Positions 1 through 10,594 of a stretch of DNA of 64,000 nt are shown here, piece by piece. The position numbers and the translations under genes are program-made. Positions within the stretch are counted from its first letter, which is position 1; every line of letters begins with the position of its first letter. The stretch comes from Albugo candida. Taxonomy: Eukaryota; Oomycota; Peronosporomycetes; Albuginales; Albuginaceae. The notes under the pieces were generated by a model. It ran no database searches. It was not told where the DNA came from and saw only the letters and a list, made by a program, of their open reading frames with translations. The stretch lies in assembly GCA_905220665.1 (NCBI GenBank), contig CAJNAR010000165.1:372001-436000 (forward strand), in the 5' to 3' direction.

Positions 1-1176
1 TGCTGGAAGGCGTCAAATTTCACCTCTACTTGACATCCGACTGTGAGCATATTAGGCACTCTTAAGGCAAGCCTTGGATCGAATGGAACACTCGGCTGGA
101 TGCTGTAATACTTTGAAGAGGCATTGAGATCTTCAACAGGATGCTACTTGGTATAATTCTAATACCATGCACAGGATGTCTTGTACTACCTACAAGTTTG
201 CTGGTCCACTAACGGATTTTGGTCAATTATTGTGCGACCGGGCTCTCTCGATAGATCCAACCAAGAGAAGTTTATTTCGCAGAGATCGCGGTCTGAGACC
301 ACCTCTGCTGCTTGAACTTGTAGAACTTGGAACCATAATTGGTTGAAACTTCCAACAAGTCAATCCAATTTGATGAGCACCTATATTTGATGGATTCCAG
401 ATGCGTTCAAAAATACACCTTCAAAAAAGAATTCTAAAAGCAAGTGCTCACTTCGAGGAAAAAAGACGATCTAAAAGAGTACTTTTGTCTTCTACTTGGC
501 TATCGTGGACAGCCTTCCAGTTACGGCCACTGCTTCTTATGCATTTGCATCTAGTATATCCCAATGCTATATACTTGATCATGTCCCTTTCCCTTTAGTC
601 AATCTGTGCTATATATTTGATTGAAGCACGCTTCGACAAATATAATATGCTCCAAAGCCAACGAAACACTATTTTCTTCACTTTACCAAGTCAAACCTCA
701 AAACCGCCATTGTCGTCATTTCTACACATACTGATTCATGGTCAGGGAAAGAGCGGCACACGTAAGGAAAATTTTGTACAAAGCTGTGCCGAATTTGTAG
801 TATCCTCTATTCCAAATTATAACGCGTGATATGTCTCGGGGTTCCCTCGTTTAGACGTGTCTGTGCTCTTTCGACTATAGCTTGATCAATGGCTCTGTTC
901 TCAGGATGTGTGTGGCTGATACAAATCTGCAAAACAAGGTGCTTATAAACAGTTTCACAATTTTCGTACGTAGGACACAGGGAACAGTCTCGTATTGTCC
1001 TGGTGTCTGAGGCTACCAGCCTACCTCAATACAGGAATATCAGCGAGAAGCCATTTCTGTTGGAAAAGGGCAACTACTGGTGTCAAAAGATCGCGACCCT
1101 TCAAATGGACGACGGGCCTCTTGATATTGTCCGTTCTTTCGCGTAGGTCTCAAGTCACACAATTGGTCACTGTCTT
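1..1176. other. No recognised gene
   Basis: Short open frames occur at 401-598, 617-829 and 995-1204 on the + strand, but none resembles a family I know and none is longer than expected by chance in AT-rich DNA. No terminal repeats or RNA gene seen. Confidence 0.5.
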
Positions 1177-1643
1177 ATGGAATCAAAAGGGATACGCTTT
1201 ATAAAGCTTTCACTCACATTGGGAAATATCGTTCAAGAACACATCGCTGATTGTACATTTCGTGAGATTCCTCTCGCATTGGAAATGCAATCTATCGAAT
1301 GTCACGAAGATCTCCATGGACCCACTGGTGTCGATAATGTATTTGATCTCATTTGCCCCGAAGGATCTTCAAGGTGGGATTACTGTTATCTACTATACGA
1401 TATAGACGCTGATTATTTCTTTTCTGACCCAGCATTCGTGAATTCAACAAAGATACACTGATGGATGTGCTATATTATCTGTCACCACGATACGGGCAAC
1501 TAATTATCAATTCTGTCACAAAACAATTGAACAGAAAGTATCAAATATTTCTTGACGAACATCCTGGTACAGAACATCTCGTAATACATTGGCGCATCTC
1601 ATACGCTCCATTTAGGCTGGTAAGGGCACGTATCAATTTGTAG
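1177..1643 (+). pseudogene. Two abutting ORFs, unrecognised; possibly one broken gene
   Basis: A 94-codon frame (1177-1461) ends in TGA overlapping the ATG of a 60-codon frame (1461-1643) in a different phase, so the pair could be one protein of about 155 residues broken by a frameshift. The first part is acidic and has spaced cysteines (CTFREI, ECHEDL, ICPEGSS, DYCYLLYD); the second begins MDVLYYLSPRYGQ. No signal peptide or known domain is visible. The second frame ends within the first bases of the Copia-1 5' LTR, so that element may have inserted at or just beyond the end of this gene. Function unknown; the ORF pair could also be chance. Confidence 0.25.
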
Positions 1644-1720
1644 GTAATCTTAGGACCGTAAGCTTTCATAAATAGCACCTTAATTACCCCACACTGTACA
1701 GGCAACATGGACAAGGAACA
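1639..1720 (+). repeat. Copia-1 putative 5' LTR (short)
   Basis: Starts TGTAGG and ends GGAACA. It aligns with 6127-6208 through shared blocks around CCGTAAG/CCGTAAA, an ATTACCCCACACTGT/ATTCCACGCTGT block and AACATGG/AATATGG. The similarity stops at both edges and a primer-binding site follows at once. About 82 bp is very short for an LTR; edges are approximate. Confidence 0.5.
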
Positions 1721-1737
1721 GGTTATGAGTCCACGCA
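1721..1737 (+). other. Copia-1 primer-binding site (half-tRNA type)
   Basis: GGTTATGAGTCCACGC lies immediately after the ACA end of the left LTR. It is nearly the same as the Copia-2 site GGTTATGAGCCCAACGC. Its reverse complement resembles the anticodon arm (GGGCTCATAACC) of initiator tRNA-Met rather than a tRNA 3' end. Priming by a tRNA half is known for Drosophila copia. Confidence 0.6.
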
Positions 1738-2229
1738 CCCCGGAAGAACCTCCCGCAGCTCGACTCTGCGCACCCGATGATACGACAACTCTTAGCGCGG
1801 AGATGTCTTAATCAAGTGACCAGGGGTCTCTTAGCATGGTGTAGATCTTGTGGACAAACTGGTTAAACTCATTGGGAAGTTAATGCGCGATAGAGAACGT
1901 AAACGTGTAGAGCGTACTCAGATGCCTCCCGCGGAATAGGGATCTCGAACGTAGAGTGGTTGGAGTGTCTTCAGCCAGTCCTGGGTGCTCGCATGAACCG
2001 CCTCAGAGCGGGCCCGCTCAGTTAAGCGATGAGGATGCAGGAGCCGTTTGCTTCACCGCAACCACGAGTGCAGCAACAATAGTTCTTCCCGAGTGTGAAG
2101 CCTATGGCGTAAGTTATTTGCGGCCGGGACAAGCTTGCGGTCCGAGCAGAACTTTGAGATCAAGATACCACCGTCAGGGATATGATATGAGCTACCGAGC
2201 GAGCGTTTTACTGGAGAGCAAGAGTACAG

Positions 2230-2830
2230 AGGACTTGAAGCTGGATTCAAATCTAGGGATTGCAGTTCCTGGATGAACTTGGTCCAGCCCAACAGCTTGA
2301 TTGAGAGAAAAGGAATGAAGAGTTCAACTTGAGGACATTTGATAGATATCTGAATGGAATTGAAACGGAAGACTTCAAAAAGATGAAGGGATCTGAACAT
2401 TAGAATTACCAGCGGCTGATCATCTGATGAACAAGATGTTGGAGGCTTACAGCAGAGAAATTGCTGTGGAGCTAGCCACGAAGTTGATGAGGGCGAGGAA
2501 ACAAAATGATCTATCCTGAACGGAACACTATCGATACCTGATTGCGGTTGTAAGTTTGGCGAATCTTCCAGACAGCTTTGTTCTTCAGTAAATTTGTGAA
2601 TTGGAAGCGCCAGAGTTGAAGCAAGATTTTTAAACGAGTACCGCCCAGCCGTAATAATCATCTCAAGCAAATATGGGAGATGTCAGAATTTACCGCGACA
2701 TTCTAACATGGTACAAGCAAATTCGTTTAGTGTGGGTAGACTGTTTCCTGAAGGCCGCAAGCATTTCCGCAGTTTTGACAGTGCGACAAAGGCATTGGCG
2801 CATTGAGGTGGGAAGGGATAATGGGTTGCA
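2230..2830 (+). pseudogene. Copia-1 gag remnant
   Basis: Eroded gag region upstream of the protease. Around 2430-2510 the + strand reads LEAYSREIAVELATKLMRA, reminiscent of the helical C-terminal part of Copia gag that precedes the zinc knuckle. Near 2735-2790 a degraded knuckle can be read across two frames (FPEGRKHFRSFD, then RQRHWR), with the expected cysteines lost. The reading frame is interrupted repeatedly. The opposite-strand ORF over this stretch (2053-2670) is its shadow. Assignment rests mainly on position in the element. Confidence 0.4.
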
Positions 2831-2899
2831 ACCAAGTTGGCCATAAACAGCGAGAATGTTCGAAAAGAGGTTAGCAGAAATCAAGCGTGGTTCGCATTG

Positions 2900-3330
2900 G
2901 GTGCCAGCGATATTCCAAGCGGTAAAGAATTGAATTTTGAAAGTGGCACCAGTACGCCTGGTGGTGAACGACACATTTTTGCCGATGCGGCGGGCTTCCG
3001 ACGAGTGCAGCGTCGCAGATGGACAGTACATTAAGGTCAAGAAGGGTGTTCGAGTTACGCTGAGTTATGTCGTGGATGGAACCATGCATGTGATCACTTT
3101 GAGTGAAATTTGATATGCTAAAGACCTTACGCATAAATTGCTCTTATACTCCAAGTTTGAAGAGAAGCAAGTTGATCTGATTAACGAAGACGGACGACGG
3201 TACCTGACGCGTATCAGCGATGGAGCACGTGTCTTAGAAGCCGAAAAATAATACAACGTGCTGCATGTGAACCCTCGGAATGAAGGATCATCATCCAATA
3301 AGAACAACTTTGTGGATGCGCTTTACATGC
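2900..3330 (+). pseudogene. Copia-1 protease and pre-integrase remnant
   Basis: An ESGTSTPGG stretch at about 2938-2965 sits where Copia protease has DSGTS, so the catalytic Asp appears replaced by Glu. After a frameshift the + strand reads VVNDTFLPMRR, then VADGQYIKVKKGV, VITLSEI, a stop, and YAKDLTHKLLLYSKFE. This follows the Copia pattern of protease flap, a xxxVYYAKELxxNLLSxSKLE-like block and the segment leading to the gag-pre-integrase domain. The opposite-strand ORFs here are shadows. Confidence 0.65.
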
Positions 3331-3479
3331 TGCTTATTTGAGTCGATACCATGGGTTAGTGAGATGTACGTCGCTGCAGTAATAAAATCGTCTTTGCCAT
3401 CTCATTTACAGTACGACATGGGCGAAAACGCGGGCCAACAGTGCAGGATCGGAAATTGAGCTAGTCGACCGAACTCAAC

Positions 3480-4225
3480 GAAAATTCCTTATATTTTCTC
3501 AAGGAAAGGAGTCGAAGAATTCGCAGTTCAAGAATGACGCTGTAGCATTTTCACGAATTGGTCGACGGAGTAATACGGCGTGAACTGAACGGTCTAATGA
3601 CGCCTCTTGACCGAACCGGAAAACGACACATGATCAACTTTGTTGATCACAGATCCAACTACTCTAGAAGCGCGTTGCGCGGACAAGGACCTTGCTGAGC
3701 AGATTGTTGAGCTGTTTCTGACTTTTTTCGAGTACGCTTTAGTTGCAAGGTTTACATTTCAAGGACGGATGGCGGAGGCGAAGATCACAATGTCGAAATA
3801 TTTTGCAAGTGGACTGGAGTAATACGACAAGTAAGTGTAGCCATATCCAAGCGCCAAACGGAAAGGTAAAACGCATGTATAGTTTTGTGCCAAATATGGC
3901 CCAATTCATGTTGTTCGCAAGTGGCTTCCTGTTGCATTTCTGGTGTGATGCACTTAGTGCGGCGCATATATGTAAAATTGCAGCACGAGCTTCTCCACTC
4001 CAAATCGAGCATCTCAGCTTCAGATACAGACGGGTAAGAAAACCAGCATTTCGGATATTGGGTTTTTTGAAAGTCCCTGCACAGTGTATCACGATCCGGG
4101 AGCAATAGCATGGAAGTCGCGAGCCAAGGTTGGGTGGATTCCGGTAAAGCACGATGAGACTACAAGGTTCAAAGTGTACCTTCTCCACGAGAAGCTTATG
4201 CTGACAATGCAACACGTGCAGAATG
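3480..4225 (+). pseudogene. Copia-1 integrase (rve) remnant
   Basis: Readable blocks in changing frames: MTPLDRTGKRHMINFVDHRSNY (3599-3660) for the first catalytic strand, ISRTDGGGEDHN (about 3750-3785) for the second Asp, and PNGKVKRMYSFVPNMAQ followed by LHFWCDALSAAHI (3858-3975) for the third motif and its helix (usual form QNGxxER...W..A...A). A later frame continues SRAKVGWIPVKHDETTRF and HEKLMLTMQHVQNVG to 4225, the integrase C-terminal part. Frameshifts separate all these blocks. Integrase would join element cDNA to host DNA; this copy is dead. Confidence 0.8.
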
Positions 4226-4639
4226 TTGGGAGTTGACGACAATCAAAATTTACAGGAGTATATAAATGAAGAAGATTCAGCTTTGAAAACCATCAAGGAT
4301 ACAGAGGATGTCGCTCTAATAGTGGGGCTACACGCGATCATACGAAAGGTGGCACGGCGCGGGAACCACAGGAGAAGGATTGAAAAGAAACTTGGAAGGT
4401 CTATGAATACTTGTAACAATGGCGCGAATCGCGTTCCGGTAGCGATAGTTTGTGTGGCTGGAGATCCGGCATTTTATCGAGAAGAAACACAGTCTGCGGA
4501 GACAGAGAAGTGATGCGATGCGCTTGTAAATTGATTTGAAGGCAAAATGTACATGAGAGATGATAACTCGCCCGTCTGGGGTAAGAAGGTATTGTATTTC
4601 AGGTAAGTTTTCGAGATCAAGACGCACGAGAATAAAACT

Positions 4640-5392
4640 CTTGAAAGATTCAAGACGAGACTTGTGGCCTGCGCTAACGAGCAAGCATAAAGAGTGGAAT
4701 ACACTTTACCATTTAGCGCTGTGATGGACATGACGAGTGCAATAGTTTCCCTATCTCTTGTGCGAGTATGGAGAGTATCAGATCGACACGATGATGTCCC
4801 AAACCCCTACGTACAAGTCTAGAAAGAAGAAGATCTTGAAAATGTCATCTACGTGGGACAGGGTATGAAGTTTGATGTGGATGAACTAGAAGAATGGGCA
4901 CTAACAGCAAGTTCAAGGAGACTTCGCTAGAATCTTTATGGTCTTGAACAAAACGAGACTTGTGAGCACAATTGCGACATGCTGTGCTACTCGAGAACGG
5001 ATATATCCAGTGTCATACGAACAGTTGTTTGCACAAGAAGGCGAGTCGGTGACCAATCTAGTGGGAGTCTACTTGGACGACTTGTTGGTTACCACAATAA
5101 GCGTCAAGTATGTGGGCAATTTATCAGAGACATTTGTGTGCTTGAGGGAAAAGATCTCGGAGAAGTGAGCATATTTCTGGACATTGGAATAACGCAAGAC
5201 AACAAGAACGGTTATCATGTTGAACAACCGCAAAGTATTCGCAAAATTCTGAATAAACTCCATTCGGAGCAGACTAACTGGCGCGTGAACCTACTGGCGA
5301 GGAACAAGATGATGAGGATCAGGGTGAGTTATCACCAAGTGGTGGTGTCAGCACGGCTGAGTACCCCACTGTCAAGTTATTCCATTCTATAA
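4640..5392 (+). pseudogene. Copia-1 reverse transcriptase (RVT_2) remnant
   Basis: Begins near 4640 with a frame reading IQDETCGL, then FSAVMDMTSAIVSLSLARVW, PNPYVQ, and NLYGLEQNE at about 4930-4955 (usual SLYGLKQ). The catalytic box reads VGVYLDDLLVTT, with YLDD at 5070-5081 in the 4938-5168 frame. After a frameshift it continues GKDLGEVSIFLDIGITQDNK and YHVEQPQSIRKIL in the 4979-5392 frame. All landmarks of Copia RT are present in order; several frameshifts inactivate it. Confidence 0.8.
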
Positions 5393-5559
5393 GATGAAGT
5401 ATGTTGTGCCTGGACCGTCGTACGGACCGTACGTTGCGTTCGCTGTGCATCGGTCAAGCGGACGTGCACACACACCATGAGAATGTGACTGGCGGTGGAC
5501 GAAGCGAAACGTTCGAAGTCTGAAGGTTACAATTGAGCTAAAGTTACTATTCAACAGGG

Positions 5560-6070
5560 AGGATGAACTTCCAACGATTATGCAGGAAAGCTATAGTGAT
5601 ACAGATTACTCAGCCAATCGTACGGACCGTAAATCGTTTAGCGGAGGTGTTATCTACCATAATGCAATGATTGCCGAATGGATGTGCCGTAAACAAGTGA
5701 GCGTGCTCTATGCACGATTGAGGCCGAGTCCGTGGCAGTTTCGATGGTGGCAAAAGATTTGTTAGGTCTGAAGGAATTGCTAGAAGGGTTCGGAATGAGC
5801 GTGATCAAACAAACTGTGATGCACGTGGACACACAAGCTGCGATAAAATAGTTCAGGGAGCTATGCGTATCGCGGTGTGCCTCGCATTTTTTAGGGTTTC
5901 ATTCAGAAGAAATTGATCAAGGTGGACTATTGTAAGTCGGTGAGCTGCGTTCATACGAGCTTGCAATCTCACCAAGACGTTCGCCGCACCACGGCTAAAT
6001 GAGCTTCACAATCAAGTCTCGCTGGTGTGTGCCACCTCATGAAGGATTTATTAAAGACGCGACTGCTCAT
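5560..6070 (+). pseudogene. Copia-1 RNase H remnant
   Basis: The frame at 5580-5765 reads SDTDYSANRTDRKSFSGGV then YHNAMIAEWMCRKQVSV, the Copia RNase H start (SDADWAGD..RKS.SG..., ...W.SKKQ..V). A frameshift leads to LLGLKELLEGFGMSVIKQTVMHVDTQAAIK and, near 5965-6060, TKTFAAPRLNEL-like text (FAAPRLNELHNQVSLAGVCHL), the usual C-terminal tail. This marks the 3' end of pol, about 60 bp before the right LTR. Confidence 0.8.
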
Positions 6071-6126
6071 GTCAAATAAGATGGACCCTTGGAATGGATG
6101 AAGATCCTCTTGTTATTCCAGGATAA

Positions 6127-6208
6127 TGATGGTATGAATTCTTACGGCCGTAAAGTTTAATAGTTTGTCATTTATTCCACGCTGTTCAACCAATATGGAA
6201 CAACAGCA
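6127..6208 (+). repeat. Copia-1 putative 3' LTR (short)
   Basis: Starts TGATGG and ends ACAGCA. Pairs with 1639-1720 at roughly two-thirds identity by eye. The preceding CCAGGATAA is a weak purine tract. Edges approximate. Confidence 0.45.
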
Positions 6209-7482
6209 AAATCTTCATTTCGCACAGGCCTTTCACGAAACGTTATATATATATATGGTGTTGAAGACAGCCTATCCTTCAATCGAAGCGAAGCGAATTC
6301 AATTGGTCTAGTATTAGTGATATAGACACCTTCAACTAAAAAAATTATTCAACAGTTGAGGAAATCTTCTTATCCTGAACGGTCTTACATCATCAAGGCA
6401 CATGATCAAAAGTAGGGCTCTTGGGAAGACTCGCTAAGATAGTTGAGTCACTGGGAAACGTCTACCTGTCCTGAATATATGCGGTTGAATGGAAACCATT
6501 CAGATATGTAACGTATGTGTCCATCATTGTATGATGGACAGAACAGTACACGTAGATGGGTCTTACACATCAGCCTAGATTATATGTATTAAACAATACA
6601 CCAATGGCTATATGCGAACCCCTTCCATGTGGCTTAGACTAACTAGTACAGTGAAGTAAGGACCTGAGAAAAACAATAAAAATATTGTTTGCTACATATG
6701 ACTGAGTAGTATTTCCGGATTCCTTTAGCCCCCTGATCAAACGCCTTGAGTAGTCTAATCTGGAGACCACGACATGCAAGTCTCATTTTAAACGTAAGGA
6801 AAGCCATGCGAGTCAGTATGTAAAGAAAGAAAACAAACAATTTTAAAAGGCTAAAAAATCGATCATGCACAGTAGATTGATCGAGTCGGTCGTTTTTGTC
6901 ACATTTGGATTATTGTAATCTTGTATACAGAATTGTTGGGCTTCTGTCTGTGGGTTTTATCCAAGTCTTGCAGGTCGATCAGCAGAAGCAAACTATTTTG
7001 AAGAACGCGGCTGAAAAGTCAAGTAAGAACCTGAAAGTGCTGATGAATCATGTGGATGGTAAAATACAGGAGAGGGTAAAGCTGAAAAGTAGAAAGAGAG
7101 TTTTATGAGTGTCATTTGCAGGTGATGACGTAAACATCTTGATAAAAGGGAAACGGCGTAGGAAAGCCAGAGATGAGTAGGTAATCGTACACTATATGAG
7201 CAGGATCCAATCTTGTAGAGATTGAAGGCGAACTGGGATGCACGTTGACATTCTACAAAGGCTTATTTATAAATGTAGAAAGCGATGAGTTGACGTTAAA
7301 TGCAGCAAGTCCCTTTTATGTCTAATAACGGTAAGGTGAAATTCTGAATTTCTCATGAAATTCTAAAAAAGCATAAAGGTGGCATGTCCTAACGAAACCA
7401 TGTGTTTGCGAAAAGATCCGAGCTGTAATGATAGACATTATTACCTATATAATAGAGAGCGATGACATGCGCACATGCTATT
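6209..7482. other. Between-element sequence, no recognised gene
   Basis: A TA run lies near 6243-6254. ORFs at 6643-6870 (-) and 6896-7108 (+) have no clear homology. A frame near 7109-7160 reads SFAGDDVNILI, like a reverse transcriptase box with an inserted Gly, but no other RT motif accompanies it. Confidence 0.4.
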
Positions 7483-7712
7483 TGTCGTAAACACCGCAGG
7501 GCTTGGTAAGTCCCTTAACTGAAGGAGGCAAAAAGAGACGTAAGTATATTATTCAATAATGCTACTCTCTCTTCTTACGTCCTTTGTTGGTTACGAAACC
7601 ACTGCGTCGGGACAGTCCATAGTGGAAGGTATACTAGTCCACTTCTTAGAACCTTCGATCGTGGTACCAAATCTTACAACGGATCGCAATGTGGAGTCGT
7701 TACTTTCGAACA
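7483..7712 (-). repeat. Copia-2 3' LTR
   Basis: Matches 11974-12203 through blocks TGTCGTAAACACCGCAG, a CGTCCTTTGTTGGTTACGAAACC-like block (written with one change in the partner) and TGTGGAGTCGTTACTTTC. Ends TTTCGAACA. The two LTRs differ at many sites, so the insertion is old. Confidence 0.88.
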
Positions 7713-7721
7713 CTCCTTCCT
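7713..7721 (-). promoter_or_regulatory. Copia-2 polypurine tract
   Basis: Reads AGGAAGGAG on the minus strand, immediately upstream of the 3' LTR start TGTTCG. This is the expected plus-strand-DNA priming site. The outer edge of the other LTR lacks such a tract. Confidence 0.7.
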
Positions 7722-7829
7722 CACGTCGCCGTGTATTTGTTACCGCAATTCATGTCCTGATCGTTCCTAGTTTCGCGCATTAGCGAACATTGTACTTCCA
7801 ATTGTTGTAGTCAAACAGCGCTGAATGCT

Positions 7830-8505
7830 ATCGTAAGCAAATCAGCAGCCATTTCTTCGGTGTGCACAGAACAGGGCTTTACCTACCCCTTTTAGCTCTG
7901 CATTTGATAAACTTGAACTTAATGTCTATGTGCTTGGCGTGCGTCAAACTTCCTTCGTTTTCCATCTGTCGAAAAGAAGCTTGATTGTATATCTCCATCT
8001 GTATAGGTAATTGCACGTTTATCCCCAGTTAAACAATTAGCTCGCGTATTCCCAGGAGCTCTCGACCGGCATGGGAAGCCGACGTGAACTCCTCTACCAT
8101 AGTCGATAGCGATACTGATGCTTGCTTTTGGCACGTCCAGCCCACTATCATGTCACTCGCACGAAAGATAGCTCCGCTTACCGACTTGCGGCTAATCTTG
8201 TCTCCTACAAAGTCCGTATCGCTTGCGCTTAAACGTTTCACAGTAGTGATTTGATGAGCTAGTTTCTGTCGAAGCTCAAACTTGACGCCCGTTGAAATAC
8301 CTTCCAGTTCCTTTCTCAGTTGCCATTCGCTTACCATAGGAGCGTGGGCTCGACGCGTAGATCGGTTCATACGCAATGTCCGGTCGTGTGCATCGCGCCA
8401 ACCATAACAGTGATCCCACGATTGACTGAAAGTGCTGCAGTGATGCCTATCCGACAAGCCCATCAGTGGGCAGGATTTTGTCGGCTTCCCACATGTCAGT
8501 ATCAT
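7830..8505 (-). pseudogene. Copia-2 RNase H
   Basis: The 158-codon frame at 8029-8505 reads ASDTDFVGDKISRKSVSG, then DMIVGWTCQKQASVSLSTM and EEFTSASHAGRELLGIRELI. This is a well-preserved Copia RNase H (SDADwaGD..RKS.SG, W.SKKQ..VALST.EAEF). The frame breaks downstream near 8030, where the tail should continue toward 7830. It would degrade the RNA strand during cDNA synthesis; inactive here because it is not joined in frame to the rest of pol. Confidence 0.85.
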
Positions 8506-8569
8506 GGTCTACCCTATGGGGCCATAAAGTGGAGTGCATCTTATAGGCCGAACTTCGATAGTAGCTCAT

Positions 8570-9458
8570 CTATTATTTGTTCTTGGTCAACTGCAAGTCG
8601 CATCCCTAGGAAGTTGCTCATGACGCCGAGGCTTTTGCGTTGGAGTGTTACCAATTGTTCAAATACATCATCCACTCGAACCTTCGATGTCCCAGGAACC
8701 AGGAAATCGTCAACATATACTCCGACGACAGTATTTCCATCGCGATCTCTTTTGTATTCGAGGCACGAGTCTGTGACACATTGTACTACTCCGACACAAA
8801 ATAGCTCTGAATGTTGAAGTTTCCCCCAGTCTTCCAGCTTGTTTTAATCCATAAATGCTGCGCTGGAGGCGAAGGACCACTTGGGTTTTGGGCTGAGCAT
8901 CACGACGCTGTAGCTCCTTCTCACTCACATTCATTCTTTGCGGATTGTATAGGTAAATGTACAGATCCGGTTCAGCAGAGGCCTTGACATACACATTAGG
9001 CAAGTCCCCATGACGCTCCGGTACACCTCATATCCTGGATAGTGCAAAGATAACCTTCCCAGCCGTCATGTTCATGACGCGGCGAATGTTAGTATATAGT
9101 TTTTACCAAACGACTGTTCATTCCCGCCCGCCACCATGCGCGCTTTGTAGCGCTCGACGTTCCCACTCCACAAACTTGTCACTATTGATGGTTTCTTTCC
9201 AATTTTTTGGATCCGCACATAAAAAAAGCACTTATAATCTCGCGTGGCGGGATCTTTGTTTAATATATCGCGCCTCATGTTCATTGCTGGCTGATTGAAT
9301 GAAGCTTTGTTTAGAATACTTCTGCTTGCGCCTCGCTTGCCGCGCTTCTTGAAGTTTCTCGTTAACACTAGCAGCCCCTTCCGATGGGCAACATCTTTGG
9401 TTGTTTTTGTCCGTCTGTCACATAGACCGTCCATCTCAGATGCTGATTTGACGCTCAT
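8570..9458 (-). pseudogene. Copia-2 reverse transcriptase (RVT_2)
   Basis: Two main frames. The 9072-9458 frame ends with ERYKARMVAGGNEQSFGKNY, the start of the Copia RT domain (YKARLVAKG..Q..G.DY). The 8710-9003 frame reads MPNVYVKASAEPDLYIYLYN, then VVLRLQRSIYGLKQAGRL (usual SLYGLKQA.R.W). A frameshift near 8850 leads to GNTVVGVYVDDFLVPG, with the catalytic YVDD at about 8703-8717 intact. Further on, LGVMSNFLGMRLAVDQEQI matches the usual F.M.DLG....LG block. Confidence 0.85.
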
Positions 9459-9555
9459 ATCAATGAGACCAGCTGTCTTCTTGTTGTTAGCTTCTTTCGC
9501 GTTGTTTTTATTTATTTGACGAACAAGTTGCGTGTTTCCATCATCGCTGAGGGGC

Positions 9556-10206
9556 TTAATATTTATGACATGTTGCGGTGTTCAAACCACGCGATCCTTG
9601 GTTAACAACGCTTTGTACCTTTTTTTGGTCACTCTTGCCAATATTAAGTCCTTCCTCCCCACGTCGAGCGAAGGTCTTGTGTTTCGAATTCCAGATCGCG
9701 GTGCACAGGTACCCAAAAAAAACAGTATCCGTCAGCTTTGGGCTGGAACCCATAAGATGTTCGATCGGCGAAGCACAGTTTTCATTTCATTGCGTCGGGC
9801 TGCGGTTGAGAATGTAAGACGCATATTCTGCATCGTCAACTTAAGAACTCAACGGCATCCCCGATCTAAAATCGTGGAGGGCACCGTGTTCATAAGTGTT
9901 TGATGCAGACGCTCTGCCTTCCCGTTTAACGCTTGATTCCCCGCTTCCGATACCTTACGTCGCACTCCGGATTTTTCACAAAACGACCCTGAACTTGCCT
10001 CCACCATCGGTGCGCAGCCAGTGAATCCTACAGGTAAAGCGCATCCCAAAGTATACAAGAAAGTTCTCGAATGACTTGGTCGCCTTGTCCTTCGTTTCTA
10101 CCAGAAACACACGGCAGTAGTTGCTTTTGTTATCCCATAAGGTACGTGTCTCCACACCTGTCAGTTTGATTGATTGGACCCTCGATATCGCTACAGGTAA
10201 CGCCAC
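9556..10206 (-). pseudogene. Copia-2 integrase (rve)
   Basis: The 9976-10206 frame reads SIKLTGVETRTLWDNKSNY and, further, HWLRTDGGGKFR, carrying the catalytic Asp in LRTDGGGxF. The 9849-10058 frame continues CEKSGVRRKVSEAGNQALNG then KAERLHQTLMNTV, the third motif (Q.NG.AER...T). The 9556-9753 frame (SSPKLTDTVFFGYLCTA) is the C-terminal LxxxGxxGxFxGY-type block. The frames differ, so at least two frameshifts separate them. Confidence 0.85.
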
Positions 10207-10594
10207 CTATTCGGTCAATAGGAGCATTAATTCTAGTGTCTTTGGTCGACTGTGTATTGCACGCATGTTATGCACGCTGACCTGTATCTATTCGTGATAA
10301 TTATGCCGCATCTCTGCGTCGTTTTCCATCCTCTCATTGGTGTCATAAGCTAGATGCGCAAATCACAAGCAAAAATCAAGTAGACTCCTCGCTTGTGTAT
10401 CGGAGATTGTTGAATTGACAGCTTCAGCAAGAGCTGCAAATATGCAGTCTTCAGCTTTCCTGGCACCAAGGCCAACTACATCGTCAGTCACAGCACGTGG
10501 CAACAATACGTAATTGCTGTCCTAGCCAACATAGAAGATCTTGAATCCGTAGGTGCGTCAGATCATCAAGCGCGTGCGTCCATTATAACGAAGG

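Larger units (their letters stand above)
1639..6208 (+). mobile_element. Copia-1: decayed Ty1/Copia LTR retrotransposon
   Basis: Domain order read on the + strand is gag, protease, integrase, reverse transcriptase, RNase H, which is the Copia (Pseudoviridae-type) order. Short similar sequences at both ends (1639-1720, 6127-6208) look like LTRs, and a tRNA-complementary primer site directly follows the left one. The coding region is broken by many frameshifts and stops, so it can make no polyprotein. Total length about 4.6 kb, normal for a compact Copia element. No target-site duplication could be confirmed. Confidence 0.8.

Noticed and set aside
6896..7165. A CR1-like LINE from SHLDYCN and SFAGDDVNIL
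   Set aside because: The two motifs are in the wrong order for a LINE RT, FADD carries an inserted Gly, and no other RT motif lies between or around them.
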